A stretch of DNA of 64,000 nucleotides from Dendrophyllia cribrosa. Lineage: Eukaryota > Cnidaria > Anthozoa > Scleractinia > Dendrophylliidae. The DNA lies in the NCBI GenBank assembly GCA_024195265.1, contig JAJLRJ010000007.1:33071398-33135397 (forward strand). The letters run 5' to 3'. Each line of letters starts with the position of its first letter. Within the stretch, counting starts at the first letter, position 1. Shown here piece after piece: positions 46,233-55,901 of this stretch. Under the pieces are notes generated by a model. The model made no database searches. It was given only the letters and a program-made list of their open reading frames with translations, and was not told the DNA's origin. The position numbers and the translations under genes are program-made.

Positions 46233-47360
46233 GGGACTGTGCAATAATTATCAGGAGGGGGGGGGGGGGGGGCTGAAAAACTAGAGGGGGGCGGGGGGGC
46301 ATTACATAAAATTGCTGTCAAGATAGGGGGGCTCAAAAGTAAAATCACTCATTTGACAGAGGGGGGGCCTTAAGTTTTATTCGAAATGTAAATAAAGTTA
46401 AACGCAATAAAAGATTCTCAATACAGGCATCATGATAGACTGTAACAAATATCAATACGAACAGCTGTTAAACGATTTAATATTGAAAAAATTCCATCAA
46501 AATGAAAAGCAAATTCACAACTGATCAATTTTAACCCGTCTTCTAATTAATTGAGCTGATCCAATGTAAAGCAAACATCATGCACTTGTTTTTCAGCATC
46601 CCCCATAAAACAATGGGAATCAAACAGATCTCGTAGACAAGCTTTGTCGGATTTTGATGTGAATAAAAGTAATGTTTCTTCATCGACTGAATCGATTTGC
46701 TGAATTCCATATATCTATTGAAGCTGTGATGGCAGCTCAGTCCAGTTTTGAGTTTACTAGTGTTTTCAGAGAAGAGGCTGTCGTCGTGTTTTGATATCTT
46801 ATCTTTGATGGCTTGAAGCTTAAGCTTGATTTCATTTGCCGCATTTTTACATCTAGTGATATTACTGTCATCATTTGGGTTTGGCTTGTAGTCATCACAG
46901 AGAAATCTACCGGCACAGGCTGGATTGTCGGACAATAGATACTGAAACCTATTTTCCAGCTGCTCAATGTCCACTGTAATGTTATACTGTCTGTCCCTTT
47001 CAACGATGAACATTCTTTTCATCAACTGAACATTAGATCCAGCTTTTACTTTGAAGCTTTCATAAAAATCTGGCAAAAGCTTATTTCCGAAAAGAGAAAT
47101 TCTTCTTTTAGCAGCAGGGACGAAGCCAAATTTCTTATCTTTCCACTTAGGTCCAGATGAGTAAGGTCGTAATATGCCGTCTCCTAATGCGTGGGTGGGT
47201 GGGTGGTGGTGGGGGGGGCGACGTTATTTTTAACATAACAGAGGGGGGTTAGAACGTTTTTGTTTTGTTTTGGAGGGGGGGTACTGTCTAAGTTTTTGCT
47301 AGATAACTCTAGTTTTTCAGCCCCCCCCCCCCCCCCTCCTGATAATTATTGCACAGTCCC
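46233..47360. mobile_element. 1128-bp TIR element (TTA target) inside the Myb gene
   Basis: The termini GGGACTGTGCAATAATTATC and complement, next to G- or C-rich blocks, are flanked by TTA (46230-46232, 47361-47363). It carries one minus-strand ORF. A solo relative is at 9285-9425. The TTA target suggests PIF/Harbinger mobilisation. Confidence 0.8.
46543..47076 (-). CDS. Unknown 177-residue protein of the 1.1-kb TIR element
   Basis: Open frame with regularly spaced Cys (CAGRFLCDDY, ITRCKNAANEIK, LSCHHSFNRYM) and a predicted helical centre (IKLKLQAIKDKISKHD). The C-terminus is hydrophobic (YEICLIPIVLWGML). I do not recognise a family. It may be a fragment of a captured gene or of the element's own protein. 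The G/C-rich terminal blocks are outside it. Confidence 0.35.
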   Translation of the reverse strand: MPDFYESFKVKAGSNVQLMKRMFIVERDRQYNITVDIEQLENRFQYLLSDNPACAGRFLCDDYKPNPNDDSNITRCKNAANEIKLKLQAIKDKISKHDDSLFSENTSKLKTGLSCHHSFNRYMEFSKSIQSMKKHYFYSHQNPTKLVYEICLIPIVLWGMLKNKCMMFALHWISSIN

Positions 47361-48394
47361 TTAAAGGACAAATACAAAGAAGCTAAAGAGTGGAACTCGC
47401 GCCAAACTGGAGGAAATCGCAAAACCTCGCCATATTATGAATCTTTCGACTCTGTTCTTGGCTGTCGAGACATTGTCACAATGCAGTACGTTCGTGAAAC
47501 CGCCCAAGGGAAAGCTACAAGTTCTGAGAAAAGAAAGAAAACTTCAAGGGATAAAGCGCTTGAAAAACTCTCTTCGACAGAAGACGAGGAAGAAAGCCAG
47601 GCAGGAAAGAGCTCGATTGACAGCCCCGATGTACGTGACGAAGAGGTTGACAATGCATTTAAAGCTCTCGGAATTAACGCCAAAGCGAAGGCGCGCACAG
47701 AGAGAAAAAAGAGCGGAGGTAAAAGAAAAAGGAGACGCCAAGATGATGATGAGAGAGAGCGAGTGGCTGAGGAGCAGGAAGTATTCCGACAGTTTGTAGA
47801 GAAATTAGATCAGCAAAGCGATAAGCTTGTAGCCATTGTGGAAAATATGGACAGAAATCAGCGTAAGCAAACCGAAGATTTGACTATTGAGCTCAAAGAT
47901 CATTATTATTGAGGCGAGTAACAACAAAAATCGCCGCGGCACCATCTCGGCTTTTTCAAGCTTCACATACAAACATGCTTTGCCGCCTATCGCGGAAAAA
48001 TTTCGCGTTGTTTTTTAGTACAATCCAGACCAAACACAATAGCCAATCAACAACGTATTGTTATCTGGCATTACGAGGGGCATTGGAATGCGACTTGTCA
48101 TGAATTGTCCTGCCTTGAGGCAGGACAACGGCCCCTTTGAAGATTTGTCCGTTTTGACAAAATTTGCACTTGTCCAACAAGTCGTTCGCACTTGTTTTTG
48201 CGATTGTTTGACAAAATGTATCGCGCGTGCAACGCGGACCAATCATAAGACAACTGCTTCTTTGTTTTCCTGAATTGTTGGACAAGTTCTAGGTCTCAAA
48301 AAACGTATTCGCACTTGTTTTCTGTAACAAGTGACACATTAATGAAGAAATCTACAAATTGTTTCAAAATTTGTCCGCTAGTGCGAATCGGCCC

Positions 48395-48741
48395 TTATGA
48401 ATCATTATCTAGCTTAATGTATGACGTTAGAAATGGTTCAGCCCCAATAAACATCCTAAATTTATTTACAAATACTTCCACTGTCCACTCTTATAATACA
48501 CGATCCTCCACTTCTAATAACTTCTATATAAAAAAACTCAAGACTTGAAATACAAAGAAAAGCCTTTTCTAGAATTGGAGTAAAATTATGGAATGAGATA
48601 CCATGCTTTCTGAGAGAACTACCAAAGAGTTCATTCAAAAACAAAATTAAGAATATACTTTTGACTATACTTAAAGAAGCAGATTCCTATATTAATATTG
48701 ACGAGATTATCTCTAAAGTTAAATCAAAAAGTAATTAATTA
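48395..48741 (+). pseudogene. LINE C-terminal part after the Harbinger insertion
   Basis: YESLSSLMYDVRNGS, VHSYNTRSS and, after a frameshift near 48545, FSRIGVKLWNEIPCFLRELP form the usual end of CR1/L2-type ORF2 proteins, followed by the 3' UTR. Confidence 0.75.
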
Positions 48742-48976
48742 ATATTTTCACAATTATCTTTCTTTTATTTTAATCACTCGTTTTTCCTTTCTGTTTCTTC
48801 TTTTTTTCAATTGTTTGATCCTTTCTTTTTATTTTAACAAAATAGTGTGTGTAGCGATTTCCAATCGTGTAATTAATTTCACTGGCCTGCCTAGATTAGC
48901 TTTTGCTACCTGCAGGCCAGTATTATAAACTCTATAATAACTAACTAATAAAGATTTTTGTTGTTGTTTTGTTGTA

Positions 48977-49370
48977 CAAACAGGCCTTGATTTTAGTGGA
49001 GAAAGAGTAAACAAAGGTCTATTTGTGGACGCTTACTTTAGAATGTGTTCTTTTAAACAGCTAGAACCTAGTTTAGACCATAATCAGTTTTTAAACGGAG
49101 GGAATATATACAAGACAAAAAATAAAACAACTCTTGCGTGGGGAGTTTGCTATTTATTTAGCAAACAGAAAATATCTAAAAATCAAAACAGGCTCATTGA
49201 TCTTGGCGCCCTTGAAACATCAAAAGCCTTGTTTGAGAAGGTTATGAATTACATTGCAGAGAAAAACATCTGGTGTTGTTACGGCAAAGTGAGAATAGGG
49301 TTTTCAAAACAAGATGAACGTGAAGTGAGAGAGCGATTGATTTCTATGCAACAAGCATTTAAATCATCTG
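48977..49370 (+). pseudogene. YqaJ-type nuclease, 3' part
   Basis: Immediately after the LINE tail the frame reads QTGLDFSGERVNKGLFVDAY, then FRMCSF, LAWGVCYLFSK and LIDLGALETS, the C-terminal half of the nuclease whose 5' part ends at 44363. The open frame continues to 49657, antisense to the membrane-protein gene 49279-50034. The real end is therefore uncertain, probably within about 49300-49390. Gene order (YqaJ tail-to-tail with the membrane protein) fits a compact viral layout. Confidence 0.6.
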
Positions 49371-50034
49371 AAAGGCCAAAACCAGTAGCAGCCTTTGCGT
49401 GGAAACTTCTTCTTATCTTTTTTTGCAACTTAGAACGCTCTTCGGCGCTTATTTCCTTCCTTATTTTTTCAAAATTTGGCGATCTATTTTGTCCGCCTGT
49501 TTTGTTTTCACCAGAGCGAATCAAGGCTTTAAGTGCATGGTATTTCTGTACCTCGCGAAGTATGATTGAAAACTCTGAATCACTGATGCGATTGTCTGCT
49601 AGAGCCTTAGATACCAACTCGTTGACAGAGTTTCGTTTAGCTAGGGAGAGTGTGTAGATCTTTTCATGTTTCGTGATCTTTCTTTCGAGCCGTTTACTGT
49701 ATGCAGTAAGGCTAGCGGATGACAACCCTGAAACAGTAGCGATACTGGCTAATGGGAGGCTGGCAATTATTCCAACTCCGGTCAAGGCTGAGGCCACTGT
49801 GGCGGAAGATGAGCCTGCAGAAATAAAACCAAGGCCTACAACTGAACCGTGAACAATGGAGTGGGTTCGTTTATATTTTTGCGACCTGTCTATAGTGGCC
49901 AGCTTCTGACTCAAGCTCTTTCTGTAAGTCAGAGATTTTTTGAGACGGAAGTCATCGCCATTTGGTAATACTGGGTGCGGTTCAGTATGGCTGTATTCCG
50001 GAGCCGATGGAGGCAGTACATTGACAGAACTCAT
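49279..50034 (-). CDS. Membrane-associated protein of the virus-like element (unknown)
   Basis: An intact 251-codon ORF. The N-terminal 60 residues are polar and basic. A long Gly/Ala/Ser-rich hydrophobic stretch covers about 63-112 (VVGLGFISAGSS, VGIIASLPLASIATVSGL), likely two close membrane passes. A basic helical region follows (SKRLERKITKHEKIYTLSLA), then a conserved-looking ALADNRISDSEFSIILREVQ. I do not recognise a named family. The last 30 residues overlap YqaJ antisense and may not be native. A poly(A)-ATATATATAC box precedes the ATG by a few bases. Confidence 0.6.
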   Translation of the reverse strand: MSSVNVLPPSAPEYSHTEPHPVLPNGDDFRLKKSLTYRKSLSQKLATIDRSQKYKRTHSIVHGSVVGLGFISAGSSSATVASALTGVGIIASLPLASIATVSGLSSASLTAYSKRLERKITKHEKIYTLSLAKRNSVNELVSKALADNRISDSEFSIILREVQKYHALKALIRSGENKTGGQNRSPNFEKIRKEISAEERSKLQKKIRRSFHAKAATGFGLSDDLNACCIEINRSLTSRSSCFENPILTLP

Positions 50035-50040
50035 GGTGGG

Positions 50041-50058
50041 GTATATATATATATTTTT
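50041..50058 (-). promoter_or_regulatory. Late-type promoter box
   Basis: On the minus strand AAAAATATATATATATAC lies 6 bp before the ATG, squeezed between the stop of the upstream gene and this start. Confidence 0.5.
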
Positions 50059-50551
50059 AATTTATCTCTATTTCAAATTCTAAGGGCTTGTTATTAAAAT
50101 CAAAGAGGTCTCCATTTTCCTCTTTCACTGATAGAGACAAGCTATTTACATAATCTCCAGACGCGGTGTCACGCAAGACGTTTTGGTGTGTTGATTCATA
50201 GAAAACTTTCTCAAAGGGTTTTCCACGAATATCAAATCGAGCCAAAACTGTAGAAGGCTTCCCATTGAGTAGGTTTTGTTCTTTATCAACCAGATCACAG
50301 TGAATGTAATAGCTGGTTGGGGCTGTTAATCCTTTGATGAATGTTGATGGGAACAGTAATTTAGGATTTATACCCATCAAATCGGACAGATCGCGGTCTA
50401 GTTTCACCTCTTCCAGGTATTCTTTGAAAATGATCATCGACCCCAGTGGCGTGTTTGTCTCAGTGTCTAATTTAAAATTTTTATTTGGGAATACGTTTTC
50501 TAATTCTTTTGCCAAATACTCAAGAGTGTAATGCCCTGGAAGAAGTCTCAA
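50057..50551 (-). pseudogene. Beta-rich candidate minor capsid (penton-like) protein
   Basis: The open segment starts LRLLPGHYTLEYLAKELENV and shows alternating beta-like strands (TSYYIHCDLVDKEQ, LARFDIRGKPFEKVFY) ending LEFEIEIN, as expected for a jelly-roll minor capsid protein. The same frame continues upstream past a TAA at 50570-50572 into LYNSWNAL, so the N-terminus is cut off by a stop. The identification as minor capsid rests on beta-rich composition and position next to the major structural gene, not on a diagnostic motif. Confidence 0.5.
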
Positions 50552-50710
50552 TGTTATCTCTCCTCTTTGTTACAAAGCATTCCACGAATTATAAAGCGAG
50601 CAAGAGATGAGCCGGATGTAACTCGGTTTTGGAAGCGCGTGGTCGAAGTAGATGGTGTGAGGGTTCGAAGGCGCGAAGATTGTTTACACAACCATTGTAT
50701 AAATAGGATT

Positions 50711-50731
50711 TAAAAAATATATATATATACA
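50711..50731 (+). promoter_or_regulatory. Late-type promoter box of the structural gene
   Basis: TTTAAAAAATATATATATAC ends 3-4 bp before ATG 50735. It lies between divergent structural genes and could serve both. Confidence 0.5.
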
Positions 50732-50734
50732 ATC

Positions 50735-52096
50735 ATGGAATTGGCTTGGTTAAAAACACCAGAAGCAGTAAAGCTCTTTGCAGCGGCCAAAGCCAAAGCT
50801 ATCTCAGACTTCAAAAGGCGTTTCCCGCACGCTGATATGTCTAAGTTTGAAGTAGAAGTCGATTTTGATGATAAGCACAAAGCCACTGGAGTAGTGCTTT
50901 TTAAAGAGGGGGCAGGTTCATGGGCGCTTATTTCAGAAATACCCCGCAAAGAATGGACTCAGCCCATGAAAGACGCTTTGGGCTTGCAACAAGACGGCGG
51001 TTTTCCAATTCCTTTATCAATCAACAAAAGTCCTACAAGGCCAATCCCCGCGGTTGCCTTCTCGATGTCTTGAACAAAGAGCAAAAGATCTACGTGACGC
51101 CAACAGAGTCCTTTTCAATAAAATTCAGGCAGATCTTCACAAACGCGCAAATTAAGCACACAACTGGAAAAGAGGCAAAAAGGTGGCTTTCTGGGCCTAG
51201 TATGAGCTACTGGCCGCAGCAGCTGAACTTCGCCTTATGGTGTGCAACAACAGGCTCTATGATCTGGAGTCTCCCGCGAGATACTTTTTTCATCTGCCTA
51301 TCTAGATCTTGCCCCACAGCTCCGGTCTTTTTATCTATTCCACGTTTATTTCACAACAAGGCGCACATTGTTTGAAATTGGTGGAATCCAGAGTATCAGT
51401 GCTTTGACAGGCGATCCCACCTTTAGCCAAATAAATAACAACTACGACATTGCATCATACAACAGGATCTGTGCTGAGTTCGGTGTTGACCCAAGCAGTG
51501 ATTTCCGTTTCAAGCTCGGCGCGAATCATGGACTCGGCAATGTGTTTATCTATATTTTCCGGGGTGGTATGATATCCACTGGAATGAGCTACCCAGGAGC
51601 CTATGCTAAATTCAGCGACGAAGGTGGAAGTGCCAGCGATGGAACTCTTGTGCAGTTTATTCGCAATGATAATGGCGCTGACAAACAGTTCGAGAATTTT
51701 GTGCCAAACTCCTCACAAGGGTTAACACAAGTTGGTTTGTCTCGTATGAACCAGTCGATAGAGACCTTTGTCTACTGTGTTCTAGGAGCACAGGTCAACA
51801 TCCGTAGCAGCATTCTAGGTAGTGGTGGGAGAGCAAAGGAAACACAGGATGAGTTCCTAATACTCATAGAAGACGATATCAGAACGCCGGATATTTCAAA
51901 GAGTGTTCAACGTTATCAGCTAGCCATCGACGCGGCAAAGGTGCGTTTGGACTTTGCAGTAGCTCCTGGAACCTGGCTCTTACCATCACACATGGTTATA
52001 AACACTGAAAGCACTGTGGGCTACAACAATCAGCTAAAGCAGGCAACGAAAGGAATGAAGCTTGGCGTGAACAATGATGTTAATCTGGGCACATAA
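50735..52096 (+). pseudogene. Candidate major structural (capsid) protein, two frameshifts
   Basis: Three overlapping frames form one protein of about 454 codons: 50735 to about 51025, about 51025 to 51260, and about 51270 to 52096. N-terminal MELAWLKTPEAVKLFAAAKA, middle PSMSYWPQQLNFALWCATTG, then LRSFYLFHVYFTTRR (read upstream of 51368) and beta-rich C-terminal half (FRGGMISTGMSYPGAYAKF, VNIRSSILGSGG). It is the largest beta-containing gene of the element and sits where Polinton capsid genes lie, so it is the best major capsid candidate. A double jelly-roll fold must be tested by structure prediction. The frameshifts make the copy inactive. Confidence 0.55.
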
Positions 52097-52114
52097 AAGG
52101 CCTCACTGCGCCCC

Positions 52115-52360
52115 ATGGACGGTGGACCAACAAACATCAATCCACCAAACAGCCACCCATCGAACCCTATTCATAAACAGGCAACACAGGCACAGGGTCT
52201 GGGTAAAGAGCCTGCAAAGCCAGCCCCAACATCAGACCCCACACCAACCCCCACACCAGAGACCACAAAAGATACTAAAATCGAGCCGCATCACGTAAAC
52301 AAGGCAATCGTTGCTGTGGGTGCGCTTGCTTTGGCAGGCTTTGTTGCCTGGTTGCGTTAA
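52115..52360 (+). CDS. Pro/Thr-rich tail-anchored small protein
   Basis: 81 codons. A Pro/Thr-rich disordered N-terminal 55 residues (TPTPTPETTK) then a single C-terminal membrane helix (AIVAVGALALAGFVAWLR). It starts 18 bp after the structural gene's stop without its own TATATA box, so it is probably co-transcribed. Its end overlaps by 4 bp the convergent coiled-coil gene. Function unknown; a membrane-anchored virion protein is possible. Confidence 0.6.
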   Translation: MDGGPTNINPPNSHPSNPIHKQATQAQGLGKEPAKPAPTSDPTPTPTPETTKDTKIEPHHVNKAIVAVGALALAGFVAWLR

Positions 52361-53729
52361 CGTTTGCGTTTGATTGTCTTGTCAACCAAGAAGGCCACCA
52401 GGGCAAGAATTAGCAGCCAAGCGTGCTCGCCAAGAAAAGAGATAACCTGCCCAGCCGCTTTGAAAATATAGCTCACGATCGAGCCGATGAGACCGGGCAG
52501 GATGGAGGCTACTTTTTTGCCAAGTTCTTTAAGTCCATTTCCAATAGTCTTAGTTCCCGCTGTCAAGGCATTCATTGCAGAAAGCGTCACAGCTCCTATG
52601 ACTAAATCAGCAGCCAGAACAACCGCTTGCAAGGTCCACCCGTATTTCTTGAAAAGATTTTTGATCCTTTCTCGAAGAGGCAGGGCTTCTTCCCTTTCTT
52701 AAACCTGTGTTTTTAGCCTTGTCAGTTCTTCTTCTCGCTCTGCAACTCGGGCTTCTGCGGCTTCTCTGTCAGAGAGAAAAGTGTTCTCATCCTCTATAAC
52801 GCGCCTGTCTTGACGTTTTGACGTTCAAGCTCGGCTTCTTCTTCTTTCAGACCATCAAGGGGTTTAGTGGAACTTAGTCTTGCTTCGACCGCATTTCTTT
52901 CTTTTTCTTTGGAAGAAAGTTGTGTTCTGAGTTTGTCAACCTTTGCCTGTTTGTTTTTGTATTTTTTGAAAGGCACCTAATTCTTTTTTCTGGTTTTCAA
53001 GATCGCCTTGAACATTCTTTTTCAGTTGTTTCAGTCTATCTAGCTCGGTTTGACTCTCAACGCTTGAACCGTGTTCCTGTTCCAGAGCGTCAATCCTCGC
53101 TAAAGTTTGTTCGATTCTGCCCCTGAGGTTTTGCACATCATTTGCTGCTTTTTTTGTTCTACAGCAAGCCTTTCCGCCTCCTTCAGTTGTTTTTCTGCTT
53201 CTTTTAGTCTTTGTCTTTCTTCCCTTATCGATTTATTTTCTTCAGAGATAATCTCTTCGGCGCTTGGGCCAAGGGCCACTTTCTTACTGTCTTCGAATGC
53301 TTTAGTAAAGGAACCATCCTGCTTAACAACTCGAGTCTCACCACCTTTTGGCCCAAAGGAAACTATTTTGTCTTCATTTCCTACTTTTTTACCGAAACAA
53401 ATTGGGCCTAATCTGTCTAAAGGCACTTTCGGACGGAGTCTTTTTATCCTGTCCCAAGCTCTATCAATCCATTTTTGTTTGTCTTCTACATTTGTGAAGT
53501 CAGTAAGAAGAGGGATCTCAATAGGATCAAGCCCACTTTGTTCGTGAGGCATTGTATGCATTTCTTGCTGCTCACCGCCATAATATGGGGTAGATGAGCC
53601 GCCTGGTTGAAAGGGGGTTGTTGTGTCAACTTCTTGTTCGTCATCGTCATCATCGCCTTCGTGGTCAATCCCATGGTCAAGAAAGGAATTCTCATTCTCA
53701 CCAGGTATATCATAACCGCCTTCTGCCAT
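52357..53729 (-). pseudogene. Long coiled-coil protein with C-terminal membrane segments
   Basis: About 457 codons. Acidic N-terminus (HEGDDDDDEQEVD), then a folded block (LGPICFGKKVGNEDKIVSFG), then about 230 residues of charged coiled coil (EEIISEENKSIREERQRLKE onward), then LRERIKNLFKKYG and a Gly/Ala-rich hydrophobic tail (LLILALVAFLVDKTIKRKR). Frameshifts at about 53135 and 52975, possibly another near 52800, and a TAA at about 52701 break it. I infer a virion or membrane-tethering protein. No named family is claimed. Confidence 0.6.
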
Positions 53730-53734
53730 GTTGT

Positions 53735-53754
53735 AACAAAGTATATATTTATTT

Positions 53755-53758
<4 letters not shown>
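53735..53758 (-). promoter_or_regulatory. Late-type promoter box of the coiled-coil gene
   Basis: On the minus strand ATAAAAATAAATATATAC precedes the ATG at 53729 by about 12 bp. It merges with the (TA)n tract at 53757-53800 that borders the Penelope insertion. Confidence 0.45.

Positions 53759-53800
<42 letters not shown>
53757..53800. repeat. (TA)n at the left edge of the Penelope palindrome
   Basis: About 21 TA units contiguous with the coiled-coil gene's TATATA box. Probably a promoter TA tract expanded at the Penelope insertion site. Confidence 0.85.
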
Positions 53801-53801
<1 letters not shown>

Positions 53802-54108
53802 TAGTAGGTGAACTACTCAGATCTTGAGTGGATGGACGTTTAATACAGAACTGTTTCGTAGGCCACCGAAGAGGTGACCCACTCCTCAGTTAAACTCCAT
53901 TTTATACACTGAACCGTTAAGTCTACATCAACAGTATTATTGCGTGATGAAAGCGGTTTAAATAAGCACGCGATGGAAACGGTTTCAATGGTTGAAATAA
54001 TATAACGGTTAAAACAATATGCTCGCGTGATGATATGGGCAGCGCGCGCGCTTTCAAAACCTAAGTCACACTAAGTGCTCGCGCTAAATTTACAAAATTG
54101 GATATGCG

Positions 54109-55071
54109 CTACGTTGAACTGTACCTTAGAATGAACTTCCGCCGGTGCCTACATGTCGAAATTAGCTCATTGCGCCTGTTTAGCGTTGCCATATGCGGCT
54201 TAGTGATCAGAAAAAACTTTTCAGTGTTACAAAGGTTACAACGTTTAGTAAGGTTCGTGTATGGCTTTGCTTTTGCGACGATCTTCCACGTGACTGTGAA
54301 TTCTTTCTTGTCATCCTTCAGCTTCCACAGGTGTTTGCTGAGCTCGGTCTCGTTTCTCCTCTTAACGTGCCTGAATGACATCTGGTGGTTTCGGTATCTT
54401 GCCTTAAACTGGTTTGCTGTTAGGCCGATGTATGTCTCTTGTGCGTCTTGTGTTTTTACCGTGGCTTGATACACGACCTCGCTCACCAGGCATTCCCCAT
54501 CCAGTGGACATTCTTCTTTTTTCCTACAGTTGCATGTTTTCTTCCCTTCGCCTTGTTGCGGTTGTCTTGTTTCTGCGTTCTGTAGTATGGCTTTGTTGTG
54601 GCCATCTATTAATTGCTTAACGTTGGGCATGCAGCTGTAGCTGAGTTTCAGGGTGTTTCTGTTGAATATTTTCCTCAGCTTGTGGCCCGTAGGGAAAGAT
54701 CTGTTGATGAGGCATATGAACTCTCTTCCAATGTTTGTTTTGACGTTCTTGTTGTATGGTGGGTTGAACCATATAACATTTCTTCGTCGCTTGCGTTTTT
54801 GTGTTGGTGGTCCCTGTGGTGGAGGCTTGAACTCTAGTTTGTGCGTGTACCCGCTCTTTCTCAGTGCTTCTTGATATGGGGGCGCTGCTTCGTTAAAGAC
54901 GGCTTCATCAGATGAAATGCTAGATAGTCGTCGGTTGATTGCTTCAGGTATGTTTTCAAGGATTTTGGGTGGGTGGTTCGATTGGCTGTGAACGTAGAGA
55001 GGGGTGCTCAATGGTTTAGCATATGGCTTGAATTTTCCTGTGTTTAGGTCTTGAAAACATACCTGAAGCAA
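54109..55071 (-). CDS. Penelope-like linker and GIY-YIG endonuclease, left copy
   Basis: The 320-codon frame starts in the spacer. Contains an RT-linker region (PYNKNVKTNIGREFICLINR), a Cys cluster CNCRKKEECPLDGECLVSE, then the GIY-YIG domain (VYQATVKTQDAQETYIGLT, FKARYRNHQMSFRH, RNETELSKHLW, CNLCNTEKFFLITKP). The RT core is missing, so it cannot retrotranspose alone, but the endonuclease part is fully open. Residues upstream of the linker come from the spacer. Confidence 0.75.
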   Translation of the reverse strand: MLQVCFQDLNTGKFKPYAKPLSTPLYVHSQSNHPPKILENIPEAINRRLSSISSDEAVFNEAAPPYQEALRKSGYTHKLEFKPPPQGPPTQKRKRRRNVIWFNPPYNKNVKTNIGREFICLINRSFPTGHKLRKIFNRNTLKLSYSCMPNVKQLIDGHNKAILQNAETRQPQQGEGKKTCNCRKKEECPLDGECLVSEVVYQATVKTQDAQETYIGLTANQFKARYRNHQMSFRHVKRRNETELSKHLWKLKDDKKEFTVTWKIVAKAKPYTNLTKRCNLCNTEKFFLITKPHMATLNRRNELISTCRHRRKFILRYSST

Positions 55072-55901
55072 TCAACCGACGACTATCTAGCATTTCATCT
55101 GATGAAGCCGTCTTTAACGAAGCAGCGCCCCCATATCAAGAAGCACTGAGAAAGAGCGGGTACACGCACAAACTAGAGTTCAAGCCTCCACCACAGGGAC
55201 CACCAACACAAAAACGCAAGCGACGAAGAAATGTTATATGGTTCAACCCACCATACAACAAGAACGTCAAAACAAACATTGGAAGAGAGTTCATATGCCT
55301 CATCAACAGATCTTTCCCTACGGGCCACAAGCTGAGGAAAATATTCAACAGAAACACCCTGAAACTCAGCTACAGCTGCATGCCCAACGTTAAGCAATTA
55401 ATAGATAGCCACAACAAAGTCATACTACAGAACGCAGAAACAACACAACCGCAACAAGGCGAAGGGAAGAAAACATGCAACTGTAGGAAAAAAGAAGAAT
55501 GTCCACTGGATGGGGAATGCCTGGTGAGCGAGGTCGTGTATCAAGCCACGGTAAAAACACAAGACGCACAAGAGACATACATCGGCCTAACAGCAAACCA
55601 GTTTAAGGCAAGATACCGAAACCACCAGATGTCATTCAGGCACGTTAAGAGGAGAAACGAGACCGAGCTCAGCAAACACCTGTGGAAGCTGAAGGATGAC
55701 AACAGAGAATTCACAGTCACGTGGAAGATCGTCGCAAAAGCAAAGCCATACACGAATCTTACTAAACGTTGTAACCTTTGTAACACTGAAAAGTTTTTTC
55801 TGATCACTAAGCCGCATATGGCAACGCTAAACAGGCGCAATGAGCTAATTTCGACATGTAGGCACCGGCGGAAGTTCATTATAAGGTACAGTTCAACGTA
55901 G
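55050..55901 (+). CDS. Penelope-like linker and GIY-YIG endonuclease, right copy
   Basis: Mirror copy of the left-arm ORF, open from the spacer edge at about 55050 to 55901; the first ATG is at 55380. Same Cys cluster and GIY-YIG blocks. It differs from the left copy by a few residues (for example NREF versus KKEF), showing that the arms have begun to diverge or came from two transcripts. Confidence 0.7.
   Translation, partial: LENIPEAINRRLSSISSDEAVFNEAAPPYQEALRKSGYTHKLEFKPPPQGPPTQKRKRRRNVIWFNPPYNKNVKTNIGREFICLINRSFPTGHKLRKIFNRNTLKLSYSCMPNVKQLIDSHNKVILQNAETTQPQQGEGKKTCNCRKKEECPLDGECLVSEVVYQATVKTQDAQETYIGLTANQFKARYRNHQMSFRHVKRRNETELSKHLWKLKDDNREFTVTWKIVAKAKPYTNLTKRCNLCNTEKFFLITKPHMATLNRRNELISTCRHRRKFIIRYSST

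Larger units (their letters stand above)
45646..47912 (+). pseudogene. Myb/SANT-like DNA-binding protein of the Harbinger element, interrupted
   Basis: The frame runs through a TAG at 45880-45882 into FLVNLWASGLEKLES and QVMRKLKHL, then is cut at 46045 by nested elements and resumes at 47361 with KDKYKEAKEWNSRQTGG and YYESFDSVLGCR. This is the trihelix/Myb-SANT layout of Harbinger partner proteins, which bind transposon ends and import the transposase. A Lys/Arg-rich, then acidic coiled tail ends at 47912. Removing both nested elements leaves KHL-KDKY in frame. The upstream TAG suggests decay. Confidence 0.75.
45421..48394. mobile_element. Harbinger-like DNA transposon (TTA target) inside the LINE
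   Basis: The termini GGGCCGATTCGCACTAGCGG and complement are flanked by TTA (45418-45420, 48395-48397). Collapsing the duplication restores the LINE frame. The element encodes a Myb/SANT-like protein but no DDE nuclease, so it is a partner-only or internally deleted PIF/Harbinger. Two further elements are nested in its gene. Confidence 0.8.
44364..48976 (+). mobile_element. 5'-truncated CR1/L2-type LINE inserted in the YqaJ gene
   Basis: RT sequence begins abruptly at YYRPISLLSNF and the element ends in AATAAAG followed by a TTG-rich 3' tail (48955-48976), a non-LTR retrotransposon signature. It splits the YqaJ gene. No target duplication was recognised and a few YqaJ codons may be missing. 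A Harbinger-like transposon (45421-48394) sits inside it. Confidence 0.8.

Noticed and set aside
49371..49657. C-terminal extension of YqaJ
   Set aside because: Reads antisense to an intact membrane-protein gene; hydrophobic, not nuclease-like.
53594..53827. ORFs ending in Tyr-Ile repeats
   Set aside because: Translation of the (TA)n microsatellite; antisense to the coiled-coil gene.
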